From Shinisaurus crocodilurus (lineage: Eukaryota > Chordata > Lepidosauria > Squamata > Shinisauridae): a stretch of 64,000 nt of DNA. The stretch covers positions 31,299,140 to 31,363,139 of the forward strand of contig CM037888.1 in the NCBI GenBank assembly GCA_021292165.1, written 5' to 3'. The notes under the pieces were generated by a model that searched no databases, was not told the origin of the DNA, and worked only from the letters and a program-made list of their open reading frames with translations. Position numbers and translations under genes: made by a program. This document shows positions 44,498 through 53,733 of the stretch, piece after piece. Numbering within the stretch: position 1 is the stretch's first letter; each line of letters opens with the position of its first letter.

Positions 44498-44632
44498 CAG
44501 CGTTCTCCAACCTTGGGTCCCCAGATGTTTTTGGCCTACAACTCCCAGCATGCCCCAGCCAGCATAGCTGGCTGGGGCATGCTGGGAGTTGTAGGCCAAA
44601 AACATCTGGGGACCCAAGGTTAGAGAACACTG
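44498..44632. mobile_element. Full-length family A hairpin MITE
   Basis: 135 bp, arms almost perfect: cagcgttctccaacc … ccagcatagctggctgg … gttagagaacactg. Flanks gcttagag/ctttaggc resemble an 8-bp duplication only if a 1-bp shift is allowed. Confidence 0.88.
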
Positions 44633-44644
44633 CTTTAGGCCAAC

Positions 44645-44765
44645 ACTTTAGCCACTGGCTCTCAATATTGACAATACTAGCCCGCCTTACAGGGTCATTG
44701 TAAATCACTGAGACAACTCTACGAAAGCACCTGTATATACCACATTGCAAGTGTATTTCAAATGG
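44645..44765 (+). mobile_element. MIR/CORE-SINE-like relic
   Basis: 'actagcccgccttacagggt cattgtaaatcactgagaca' followed by 'cgaaagcacctgtatat' resembles the 3' part of MIR-type elements (…cctacctcatagggttgttg.. to ..aaagcactt). Very old and low certainty. Confidence 0.4.
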
Positions 44766-45894
44766 TAAGTAAAGGGGAAAAACACACACAAATTGTAACA
44801 GCTGCATACCCCAAAGCAGGTTGCCTCAATCTATTTCTATTTTATTTTAAGTATTAGTTGCTTTCCCATTGCCACTCACTCAATCAGATGAGCCAAAGCT
44901 CTGCAGGAAGAAGTAGGCATAAATCATGGTTAGAATTTATTTCAGGTTGTCAACTGTAATTTACTGAGTGCACATCTGCCAAAAATATAAAAGATCCAGA
45001 CAGAAACCTAAGTTGTCATCTTAAATTAAGCCTGGGGTCCCTTTTTGTTAAGATTCTTATCCTGCCCACCCCTCCCGTAAAAGCCATACAGACATAAGGT
45101 ACTGCAGTAAAGACAGTCCCAGCCTAGTCTTCTTCCCAAGAAGGGACGAAGAAAGGGGACAGAATGAAGACAGACTGTCTTTCACAGAAGGAACATATGC
45201 TGAAGATGATGAAAAGGAACGCCTTCCTCTTTTTGCTTTCAGAAAATGGATGGCTCTGATATGGCAATTAAAACAACAAAAAACATGCATACGCTACACA
45301 GAGCTCCGAATGGATGCTCAGGCCTCACAGTGGAGGATATTAAAGGGTGTACTGTTACTTGAATTGGAGGACAGGGCAGGGCAGCTCATGGGCTCATGCT
45401 GGCCTAGGACAGACAATAAAGGACAAAGGACCAAAAGCTGGCAAATCCAGGGACACAACGGGAGCATTCGCACTTAATGATATGCCATGAATTCTTCCAT
45501 GGACCACAGTGTGAACAAGCAGCATGCTAGAGCATACCACCGGTTCACTCCCACTTCAAGTGAGCAGGTAAACAAACCAGGAAAGAAATTGCATTACATC
45601 TGAATCTGAAATGACAGTTACCGTATTTGTGTGCAATAAAACAGAAACCAGGTTTGGACATCACACTAAGCCATCCCTGCCTGGTTTGTTTAACTGCTTG
45701 CATGAAGCAGGGAATGAACTAGTTGCATGCACCAGCATGCTGCTCATTCACATTGTGGCTTAATGTGAATAAGCCACAATTGTTAATAAGCCAGAATTGC
45801 TGGCTTACTGTTACGTACAAATGCAGCCAAGGTGTTGCATAGATGGCACAAAAAGCTTGTTCACCAGCTTGTTAGCAGCCTGTTTCTCCTTACT

Positions 45895-45935
45895 TTATTA
45901 TTATTAATCATCACCATCATCATAAAATATTATTA
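45895..45935. repeat. ATT/ATC-rich microsatellite
   Basis: tattattattaatcatcacc and atcatcataaaatattatta: imperfect trinucleotide run. Confidence 0.7.
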
Positions 45936-45954
45936 TTCATAAATTGCGGGCTTT

Positions 45955-46151
45955 ATCGCAGAATGTTACGAGTTTCATGGACCGAGAGGGTGACCAATGA
46001 AGAAGTATTAAAGAGAATGTATAAAGATCAAGAAATTATAAAACACAGGAAACCCAGAAAACTAGAATATCTTAGTCATATAATGAGAAATGAAAAATAT
46101 AGATGGTTGCAGCTGATTATACAAAGTAAAATAAATGGGAGGATGCTGTGA
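45955..46151 (+). mobile_element. RTE/Bov-B-type LINE ORF C-terminal fragment
   Basis: An open frame of 62 codons reads SWTERVTNEEVLKRM, KHRKPRKLEYLSHIMRNEKY and RWLQLIIQSKINGR. The 'RVTNEEVL', 'RKL.YL.HI.RN.KY' and 'LQLIIQ.KI.G' blocks are the terminal segment of RTE-clade ORFs. It stops just after where the PGRRR motif should be. It is 5'-truncated to about 200 bp. Confidence 0.65.
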
Positions 46152-46354
46152 GGCTGAGGCCGATGAGATGGACGAGCTCCACTGCAAAGTCAGAGACCAC
46201 AGTGCATGCTGATCAAATGGATTTTTAAAGAGCTTTTAAAACCTGACGGAAAAGGCAAGGAAAAAAAACAAGCGTGTTTACCTGGGTGGAGAAAGGCCCA
46301 TAGTTCAGTGCTAGCATCCATCCTTTGCAATCCCCAACTTCTCCAATTTTAAAG

Positions 46355-46440
46355 GATCTTGCGAAGCAGGGCTGGGAAAGGCCTCTGCCTGAAAACCTCG
46401 GGGAGCCACTGCCCATTATTATCTGTATACAGCAAGCCCA
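46355..46440 (+). mobile_element. tRNA-SINE body fragment
   Basis: 'gcagggctgggaaaggcctc tgcctgaaaacctcggggag ccactgcc' is the middle of the tRNA/L2-tailed SINE. Head and tail are missing. Confidence 0.5.
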
Positions 46441-46516
46441 AACTCAGGCATGCACGCAGCAAGCAAACAAGACGTACTTCCGAGCTCCCACCCACCCCAT
46501 CACCGTATACATAGAC

Positions 46517-46575
46517 CAGGGGTGGGGAACCTCAGGCCTGGGGGCCAAATCCAGCCCTCTGCCCGCCTCTTTCCC
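46517..46575. mobile_element. hAT left terminus
   Basis: caggggtggggaacctcagg then 'cctgggggccaaatccagcc'. The matching right end is not seen, so it is truncated or decayed. A similar end lies at 53259-53300. Confidence 0.45.
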
Positions 46576-46835
46576 CTAGCCCCACCCCTTTCCCCCCAAC
46601 CACCAATCATTTAGCAGTTTCCCGGCTTTTGTGCAATTTCCCCCCATTCTAAAAAGTTGCAGTGCCTCTCCTAAGGCTTAGTTGCTGGCAGTAAGAGCTT
46701 GAAGCTACAGTGTGCTTGTTTTGGGGGGAGTTTGGCCCTGCCCTTTTGCCTTCAGTCCCACCCACCACTGGAATACAGCCCCCCGAGAAACTGAATTTGC
46801 ATTCGAGCCTCAGTTTGAAAGAGGGCCCCCACTCC

Positions 46836-46981
46836 CAGGGCTTTTTTTCTGGTGGAACTCACCGGAACTGAGTTCCAGCACCTTTACTTCTATTAATTGC
46901 ATTACAATTTAATCGCCATCTACTCCCGAGGAAATGTAACCCAAGAGTTCCGGTACCCTTTTCTCCAGAAAAAAAGCACTG
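46836..46981. mobile_element. 146-bp hAT MITE, exact 8-bp duplication
   Basis: Terminal inverted repeats cagggctttttttctgg and ccagaaaaaaagcactg, flanked by cccactcc on both sides (46828-46835, 46982-46989). Interior contains subterminal 'ggaactcaccggaactgagt tcc' and 'gagttccggtacc'. No coding capacity. Unrelated in sequence to families A-C. Confidence 0.92.
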
Positions 46982-47194
46982 CCCACTCCTGACATAGACT
47001 CACTTACTCCCACGTTGAGAGACACTCCCCCCCCCAAGAAACTTCACAACTGGAGAGCCGATCCAAACACTGGTATTACTGCTGTCAGCAGCACAGGCCT
47101 GGATGAAAATCTAGCTGCTGACACCTGCAATCCACCTTCTCCGTGTCCCATCCCCCCCCCCCCTCGCTCCCTAGTGCTCATCAGGCAGGCAGGA

Positions 47195-47355
47195 GTTTTG
47201 ATATTGCAGTTTTATTACAACTTGAGAGAATTACAGCCACCTCTCTCCACGTAGTCTTGGAGCTTCTGCGCAGATTAGAAAGGACAATATTCTACACAGC
47301 CAATTAAGATCTTATCATATTAATTGAACTGCCATTAGCACATCACCACAAGCGG
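47195..47355. other. Candidate conserved non-coding element
   Basis: Unique-looking, CpG-poor, with 'ttttattacaacttgagaga', 'gccaattaagatcttatcat' and 'attaattgaactgccattag'. No repeat hallmark and no coding. Suggested by motif density only. Confidence 0.25.
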
Positions 47356-47370
47356 TTCCGAGTGCTCATG

Positions 47371-47393
47371 GGCGGGCGGGCGGGCGGGCGGGC
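47371..47393. repeat. (GGGC)n microsatellite
   Basis: About six GGGC units. Confidence 0.9.
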
Positions 47394-47569
47394 ACAAAAA
47401 AGCCACCCGCCAACGGCCTGCAGAAAGCAGAGCCCCCCAACTCTGCAACTGGCTGAGCTCACGGAAGCCTGGATCTCCAGAGTGGGCAGTCCGAGCTCGA
47501 GACAGAGGCGACCCAGAGTTGGGAGACAGCGGGAGTTGTGGCAGGAAAGGCAAGGCTCCACCAGTACCA

Positions 47570-47742
47570 GGCCCGTGGCTCATGCTGGCTCAGCTTGTCC
47601 GAGCGTGGAAAGCTAAGCAGCGTCAGGCCTGGTTATTGCTTGGGTGGGAGACCCCTCCTCTGGTTTCCTGCACTGAGCAGGGGGGTCGGACTCGATGGCC
47701 TTGTAGGGCCCTTCCAACTCTGTGATCTATGAAATCTATGAA
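47570..47742 (+). mobile_element. 5S-headed, CR1-tailed SINE, copy 3
   Basis: ggcccgtggctcatgctggc, cagcttgtccgagcgtggaa, agctaagcagcgtcaggcct, ttgggtgggagacccctcct, then the CR1 tail gagcaggggggtcggactcg, ccttccaactctgtgatcta and tgaaatctatgaa. Full length, about 173 bp. 'tacc' on both sides may be a short duplication. Confidence 0.8.
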
Positions 47743-47799
47743 TACCGGCACCCGCGGCTGATCATAAAGTTAATACTGGCAACCACCATGGAAAGTGGC

Positions 47800-47915
47800 A
47801 GTCTTCCCAGCCTTGTGCCCACCAGATGTTTTGGACTTCAACTCCCATCAGCCGCAGCCAGCAGGGTCACTGGTCAGGAATGCTGGGAGTAATTTTCCAA
47901 AATATCTGGAGGAAG
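47800..47915. mobile_element. Degraded hairpin MITE (family C relative)
   Basis: 'cagtcttcccagccttgtgc', 'actcccatcagccgcagcc', 'tcactggtcaggaatgctgg' and 'aaaatatctggagga' show the arms and loop of the hairpin with many mismatches. Confidence 0.55.
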
Positions 47916-48315
47916 AGCTCGCCCAAGACATTTTGCTGCCTGAGGCAAAGGACAAGATGGTGCCCCATGCATTCCATGGACCAAAAGCCAACTGGACTGG
48001 CAGTTGAATCTTTCATCAACACTGGCCATGGGACAGCATCCTTCACCACACCTGAATGCAGCAGGGTAGCTTACGGGGCGCAGGGCAGGCCACTTGGCCC
48101 ACAGCTCTCTCCTCCAACACCTGGCTGCCGCCTTCCAGCATTTTCCACCTGAGGGTACCGCCTCATTCTGCCTAATGATAGGACTGGCCCTGTCTGGAGG
48201 ACACCAGATTGGGGAAGGTGGGCCTACTGCATACTCCACCGCAGGAGTTACACTTTTGTTTAAAGCCATCAGCAACACTGGGAGGCCTCTGTCAAAATTA
48301 TATCACTCCCACTCC

Positions 48316-48402
48316 CAGCCTTCCCTAACATGGGGCCTTCCAGATGTGTTGAACTACAACTCCCATCAGCCCCAGCCTGCATGGCCAGGTCGGGGAAGGC
48401 TG
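48316..48402. mobile_element. Short hairpin MITE (family C relative)
   Basis: Termini cagccttccctaac and ggtcggggaaggctg. The left arm is intact (actacaactcccatcagccc) and the right arm is mostly deleted. 87 bp. Confidence 0.6.
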
Positions 48403-48474
48403 TCTTAAGGTCTCCAGTATTGCCACCACTTAAATCAGAAGACACCCAGCAATTTTGCTTAAAGCAGGGCTCTC

Positions 48475-48902
48475 CAACCTTTTTGGATCAGTGGGCATGT
48501 TCAGAGTTTTGAGAGACAGTTGTGGGCACTCTCACAAAATGGCTGACATGGGGGAAAGGGCACATCCATTCATAAAATGGCTGCCATGGTGGGCATGGCC
48601 AGTCGCAAGACACTAATTTCCCAGAAGGCAAACTGGTGAGACTATAAGGAAAAGTAACTTGTCCAAGAACCTAAGTGGAAGGCAGACGTGAGGTCGGAGC
48701 TCAAAACACAAAACCACTCTTTCAAACCCAAATGAAGATGGGACAGGAAGGCAGCACTTCACTTTGCAGCACACATGACGGTTAAAAAAACTAATGATTA
48801 GAAAATCTTAAGGAAAAATCTTAAGAAGGTAAGAAAATCAGGAGGGCCAGGGAGCCTCCTGGGCACCAATTGTGCTCCTGGGCACCACGTTGGAGACCCT
48901 AG
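48475..48902. mobile_element. ~428-bp hAT element
   Basis: Left end cagggctctccaacc, right end cgttggagaccctag, flanks gcttaaag/gcgtaaaa (6 of 8). Interior 'cagtgggcatgttcagag', 'aaatggctgccatggtgggc' and 'ctcctgggcaccacg'. No transposase. The left terminus equals family C, but the interior is unrelated. Confidence 0.65.
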
Positions 48903-49324
48903 GCGTAAAAGTTCTTCGAATAAGTTGCTAATGATCGAAAGAGCGGGTGGGGGGGTGCATTGGCAGCCACATGGTGAGAAGCCTCTTTGTGGAATTGTTT
49001 AGGGTAGCAGATGTAAAGACTTCTGCTAGCTCTCTCAAATACAAATTATATTTTCATTAGAGCAGATCCTAACAGATGACAAGAACATTAATAAGATTTA
49101 CCAGCGACAAGTTTGGAAGGTTCCCCCCCCCCCCCGCCACCTCTGACAGTCAAAGTACGGAAAGCCAAGAAATTTGGAGGGCCATCATGAATTTTGCCAC
49201 GGTAATGAAAGCAATTAAGGTAAGCAATGAGATAGCAGCGCAGCAAGGCACATACATCAGCGGATTGCAAAAGAACGCCCACCTCACCATCAGCACCACC
49301 AGAGTCGATCTTGACACCAAGCTG

Positions 49325-49465
49325 GTGCAGCGTAGCGGCTGTTCAAATCCCAGCAAGCCGCTCTCCGCAAAACTGAGAGGATAATACCGGCCTACCTTCC
49401 CGGGTTGTTGCTAAGGATATCAGAGATTCATAGGCAAAGCACTCTGAACGTTTTTAAGCACCTCC
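49325..49465 (+). mobile_element. MIR/CORE-SINE-like relic
   Basis: 'ctgttcaaatcccagcaagc', 'caaaactgagaggataatac', 'gggttgttgctaaggatatc' and 'gcaaagcactctgaac' follow the order of MIR (B box, 'aaaatg.gg.taata', 'gggttgttgtgagga', 'aaagc.ct..aac'). A very old insertion. Confidence 0.6.
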
Positions 49466-49504
49466 AAGCGGGCACTGTGCCCTTTCCCAGGGAAGCCCCT
49501 GGAG

Positions 49505-49816
49505 CAGGGCTCTCCAACCCTGGGTCCCCAGATGTTTCATAGATTTCATAGATCATAGAGTTGGAAGGGGCCCACAAGGCCATCAAGTCCAACCCCCTGC
49601 TCAATGCAGGAAACTAGGGGAGGGGTCTCCCATCCAAGAAATAACCAGGCCTGATCCTGTGTAGCTTTCCACGCTCAGACAAGCTGAGCCAGCGTGAGCC
49701 ACAGGCCATGTTGCTGGCCTACAGTTCCCAGCATACCCAGCCAGCATGGCTAATGGCAAGGGATTCTGGGAGCTGTAGTCCAGCAACACCTGGGGACCCA
49801 AGGTTGGAGAGCCCTG
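49505..49816. mobile_element. Family C hairpin MITE split by a SINE, exact 8-bp duplication
   Basis: Termini cagggctctccaaccc and aggttggagagccctg are flanked by ccctggag on both sides (49497-49504, 49817-49824). The 5S-CR1 SINE (49537-49707) sits within the left arm between 'ccccagatgtt' and 'atgttgctggcc'. Removing it leaves a ~136-bp palindrome like 4997-5132. Confidence 0.92.
49537..49707 (-). mobile_element. 5S-headed, CR1-tailed SINE, copy 4, nested
   Basis: On the minus strand: ggcctgtggctcacgctggc, cagcttgtctgagcgtgg, ctaagc equivalent 'aagctacacaggatcagg', then CR1 tail ending ctatgatctatgaaatctat ga. Flanked by atgtt on both sides (49532-49536, 49708-49712). Its position in a dated MITE arm fixes both ends at base resolution. 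Confidence 0.88.
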
Positions 49817-49924
49817 CCCTGGAGTGAGCAAGTTCCTAGATTTCTGGCTGCTCCCAGTCACAGATGCCGCTCCAGGAAAGTCGAACGGAGGACTCACTTC
49901 CACGCAGAGTAAGTCTTTCCGGGA

Positions 49925-50092
49925 GCACAGGCGTGTCAGAAAGGGCCCTATAAAAGGTGGCACATTTTCACCACCTTGCTGTCGAGCTGCACAGAGCGGC
50001 CTCCAGAGAAGGGGTCCGCACAGCCCCTACGCCTCGACGCACATGCAGAGCGGGTCCCTCTCCGCCGGGGGGGTCCCTGCCCTTCTCCGGTG
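49925..50092 (+). promoter_or_regulatory. Candidate TATA promoter and first exon (weak)
   Basis: A canonical box ctataaaagg (49948-49957) is followed ~30 bp downstream by CpG-containing sequence. An ATG at 50043 opens a short frame (MQSGSLSAGGVPALL), and a donor-like ccg|gtgagg lies at 50089/50090. The frame ends at the donor's TGA, as expected if the exon stops there. Chance occurrence is quite possible: no acceptor or second exon was identified, and the Kozak context is poor. Confidence 0.25.
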
Positions 50093-50104
50093 AGGTGCCC
50101 TTCA

Positions 50105-50250
50105 CTGGCCTCTGTAGCTCGCAGTCCCAGGCCCGTGCCAAAAGCATATCAGGCAACAGTCAGATGCTGTTTAATTTACCGTCTCTGGCCCCGGCCATTG
50201 ATTACAGGTCAAGCGCTCTTGCTGAATAAGCTACCTTATTAACGGCATGA
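50105..50250. other. Candidate conserved non-coding element
   Basis: 'gctgtttaatttaccgtctc', 'ggccattgattacaggtcaa' and 'ataagctaccttattaacgg' in unique-looking sequence just downstream of the TATA candidate. Conservation not testable here. Confidence 0.25.
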
Positions 50251-50794
50251 CACATAGGCGGCTGCACCAATAACAGATGGGCAACATGAAGATCCATAAG
50301 GTCACAAAGTAATAGTGACAAGCTGAAATGCAGATTTCCAGGTTCACTGATGTGACAAAGTCTGATCCAAGAACCCTGCCCGCCAGCCAGCTACAGTTGT
50401 CCTGTGGCAGCAGCTTTTCCGAAATGCATCTCTCGGCTCCTGTCAGATTTTATCCGGGGAGCCTGAAAAAATCTACATAGCTTTTGATCACACACTGCAA
50501 ATCTTCACGCAAACGTTTTCAGTGCAAATTAGCAACAGCGTATCTTGTGGCACCTTAAATACTAACAGATTTATTGTGGTAGAAGCTTTTGTGGACTACA
50601 GTCCACTTAATAAGATGCATGAAAGGCTATCCTCGGTTGTTGGCAAATATGCATTATCTATACATATTAATATCTGTTTCACAGGGTGCCTGCGGCAAGC
50701 CACTATGGAACACTACAAAGGCCAAATGTATCTTGATTATTATTTTTTTGCTGCTGCTGCTGCCAGAAATTTCAGCGGTGCAATAGCAGGGGGC

Positions 50795-50866
50795 CATGGG
50801 GGCTGCACTGGGGCTGACAGGGGCCATATGTGGCCCACAGCCTGCATGTTACCCACCCCTGATCTA
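50795..50866. mobile_element. hAT right terminus
   Basis: Ends 'gcctgcatgttacccaccc ctg', the reverse of the caggggtgggtaac type. The left end is not identified. Confidence 0.4.
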
Positions 50867-51042
50867 TAGACTTACTGACACAGAGGAGGGAAATGTAACA
50901 TGCAGTGGAGCGAAATGTCACGAAACGCACGACACACAGAAGGCCTGTGTCATTTATTTGCAGAGCTCAATGTGTACAGGACAAGAGCAGAGTAACCCAT
51001 TCACGACTACAGTCATAGATGTGTTATCTTACACCTACAAAG

Positions 51043-51066
51043 TGTGTGTGTGTGTGTGTGTGTGTG
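51043..51066. repeat. (GT)n microsatellite
   Basis: About 12 GT units. Confidence 0.9.
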
Positions 51067-51157
51067 GAGAAATCCACGGTCCTAATTAAGTCCACATTGA
51101 ATAGAATCAAATCTGCCAACCACTTAGGGATTTTATTATATTTAAGCGATATACAAA

Positions 51158-51201
51158 TATAATTTGTATATATATGTATATATATATATTTGTATATATG
51201 A
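51158..51201. repeat. (TATA)n AT-rich tract
   Basis: Imperfect TA/TGTA repeats with flanking 'atttgtatata' inverted symmetry. Confidence 0.75.
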
Positions 51202-51204
51202 TGA

Positions 51205-51425
51205 GCTTCCGTCGCTCATTAAAAACCTGGTTGTTCAGGTGGGAATATGGGGTGGGTTAAGATTTTAAAATTTTTATATTGTTTTAATGTATTTTATTGC
51301 ATTTATGTATTTTATTCTGTGTACATTGCCCAGGGTGGCCGGTTGCCGGCCAGATGGGCGATAAATAAATATTAATAATAAATAAATAAATAAATAAATA
51401 AATATAAAAAAATAAATAAATAAAA
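51205..51425 (+). mobile_element. LINE 3' end with (AATA)n tail
   Basis: 'cattaaaaacctggttgttc aggtggg', then 'gtgtacattgcccagggtgg', 'gggcgataaataaatatt' and ATAA repeats. A non-LTR retrotransposon 3' terminus, family not fixed. Confidence 0.55.
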
Positions 51426-51599
51426 CACATTTGAGTTCAGAAAATTTTATGCTGGGAGACTCTCTTTGAGGCATTTTTTTTTTTTTTTTAAATTGGAGAA
51501 AGGCAACTTTCAGGTCAGCAGCAGAGCATCATGGGAGATGGAAACATGCTCCCACTGGCTTTTGGACATGGCCATTCCCCACCTTTCATTGGGAAAGGG

Positions 51600-51765
51600 C
51601 TGGAACTCAGTGGTCGAGCAGCACCTGCTTTACATGCAGAAGGCCGCAGGTTCAGTCCTCAGCATCTCCAGATAGGCCTGGGAACAGCCCTGCTTGGAGA
51701 GCCACGGCCAGCTCAGCTAGAACTGCTTCAAAGGAGCAGTGATCTACTACAGCACTGTTGTGTTT
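51600..51765 (+). mobile_element. tRNA-headed SINE
   Basis: 'aactcagtggtcgagcagca', 'ctgctttacatgcagaaggc', 'ggttcagtcctcagcatctc', 'cctgggaacagccctgcttg'. The A and B boxes are recognisable. The tail is degraded. Confidence 0.65.
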
Positions 51766-52007
51766 CTAGTGAGATGGGCACCGGGCTTATGCCACAATAA
51801 AGCTGTTCGCTGTTTAAAAGGTGCCACAAGGCTCTTTGATGGTCTTGCTGCAAATGACTGACACGGCGGAATGTGTTTCCAGCACAGAATCTGTTGCATC
51901 CTTCAGAGGGACGTCAGCCCCAGTTACCAGCAAAGCTCAAGCTGCATCTTCACACCTCCCTTTCATGAAGAACCTTACTTCCAACGTTAACCTCCACAAA
52001 CAAAAAT

Positions 52008-52008
<1 letters not shown>

Positions 52009-52045
<37 letters not shown>
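52009..52045. repeat. (GA)n microsatellite
   Basis: About 17 GA units. Confidence 0.95.
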
Positions 52046-52048
<3 letters not shown>

Positions 52049-52064
52049 CCCTTCAGCCAATTAT

Positions 52065-52950
52065 ATTATTATTTATTGCATTTCTATTCTGCCCAATAGC
52101 CAAAGCTCTCTGGGCGACTTACAGAAGATTAAAACCTTAAAGATACAATATAAAACATAATATAAAAACCATCCACATACAAACATCATTAAAAACAATC
52201 AACAATAGAAATCCCAGGACCAGTTAAAACTGTATCATATGCTGCCGTATGCCTGGGAGCAGAGGAAAGTCTTAAGCTGGTGCGGAAAAGGATGACACTG
52301 CTGGAGCCGGGCAAGCCTCTGTGGAGAGCAGGACCGGTGCAGGGCTGTTTGGCGCCCTAGGCCAAATTATATTTAGCCCCCCCTCTCATGCCGGGGGGGG
52401 GCTCCGAGCAAAGCAGCCCTGCTCTGCAACCCCCCCCCGCACCGCTGCTGCCACCACCACCACCTACCTCCCCCCCCCCGCTGCTGGCTGCTGGCTGCTG
52501 GCTGCTGCTGCTGACGCGACGGGACCCCCGCGCTTTTTTTTTTGCCGGGGAAACCAGGGCAACAGGGCTGTTTAAGCCCTGTTGTCCTGGTTCCTCCCGC
52601 CAAAACAACGCCGGCGGGGCTCTGGAAACGACGCGAAGGTAGGTGGCGGGCGGGCGGGCGGGCGCGGGCGCGGGGGGAGGTGGAGCGGCAGCGGCGGCAG
52701 GCGGGTGGGCAGGGAGGCGCGGCAGAGGCGGCAGGCGGGGCAAGAGCGCGCTGGCAGCGAGGAAGGAGCGCAGCGTTTCTGCGCCCTCTTCCGCCACGCG
52801 CCCTAGGCAGCCGCCTGGGTCTGCCTAGCGGTAGCGCCAGCCCTGGTGGAGAGAGCATTCCATAATTGGAGGGGCCACCACCAAAACGGCCCTCTCCCTT
52901 GTTGCCATCCCCCCCAGCCTCCCTCGGAGGAGGCACGTGGAGAAGGGCCT
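52065..52950 (-). mobile_element. LINE 3' region, antisense, interrupted by a hAT element
   Basis: Left part 52065-52328 (attctgcccaatagccaaag, ctctctgggcgacttacaga, tcttaagctggtgcggaaaa) and right part 52846-52950 (attccataattggaggggcc) are contiguous in the uninterrupted copy 22933-23320. The gap is exactly the 517-bp hAT insertion. Confidence 0.75.
52329..52845. mobile_element. CpG-rich 517-bp hAT element, exact 8-bp duplication
   Basis: Left end caggaccggtgcagggctg, right end gtagcgccagccctg, flanked by gtggagag on both sides (52321-52328, 52846-52853). The interior is very GC- and CpG-rich (ggcgggcgggcgggcgcggg; cgccacgcgccctaggc). Long GC-rich open frames on both strands run past its ends and are not genes. 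A relative starts at 61639. Confidence 0.9.
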
Positions 52951-53258
52951 CAGATGGCCATCAGAGACCCAAGGAACGTACAGTCTAAATTCTGGTGGGA
53001 AAGAGAGAGGGGGGAAGATATAGGAGAGGCTGGCACAACAAGAAATTAATGCAAGTAAGTTGCTTGCATTGGGCAAAGAAACAAAAAGAGGCTGGCGACA
53101 GAGAAGCAGCACAAACGGAGGGAGCCTTCTTCTCGCTTCAGCTTGTCAGTACTCAGTGCACCAGATTGCAACCTGCTAACCCGCTTTTGGAGCATGCCCC
53201 TGCCTCCCCCCCCACACACAGAGCTCGCTTTCCCCCGACCCTCGCCCTATGCTCTACT

Positions 53259-53305
53259 GCCGGGGTGGGGAACCTGCAGCCCTCATCCAGATTTCATGTG
53301 GCCTT
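53259..53305. mobile_element. hAT left terminus
   Basis: 'ccggggtggggaacctgcag ccctcatccag' resembles the end at 46517. No partner end seen. Confidence 0.4.
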
Positions 53306-53733
53306 CAGAGTCATCCAGCTCTCCAGGTGCTACACTTGCTGCCTGGACCGCCCCTCTGGGAATCCCTTCCCTCTTCTACTTCATGTGCGTTCAAAAAATG
53401 ACAGAGATAACAGGCTCCATCATCGTATTTCTGGAAAGGAAGAATAACCAAGAAGACTGGAAACTGAAACGGGAACGTTACCGGTAGCAACAGAAGGAGA
53501 TCCGTAGGATAAAATTCTGTGCCTGCTCTCAAAGTCTCAACCAACGTAAGACAAACTGCATTTATTTGTGTCCTGTAGTTGTTATGGTGATATATTAAAA
53601 CCGTTCTGTACCTTAGAACAAAAATGAAATGCTCCTGGCTCAGCCCACAACTGGCTACGACCCCCCTATTGACTTTTCATGTGAAAAAGCCCTTCATGGG
53701 ACACCCACCCACAAACCCACCCATGCTCTATGG

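Noticed and set aside
44199..44807. Minus-strand frame of 202 residues
   Set aside because: Its middle is the family A MITE (44498-44632) and its N-terminal part crosses a MIR-like relic. No protein family recognised.
52357..52936. Open frames of 146-187 residues in the GC-rich block, both strands
   Set aside because: They run through the ends of a hAT element with an exact target duplication, are Ala/Pro/Arg/Gly-biased and overlap in several frames, which is typical of CpG-rich non-coding DNA.
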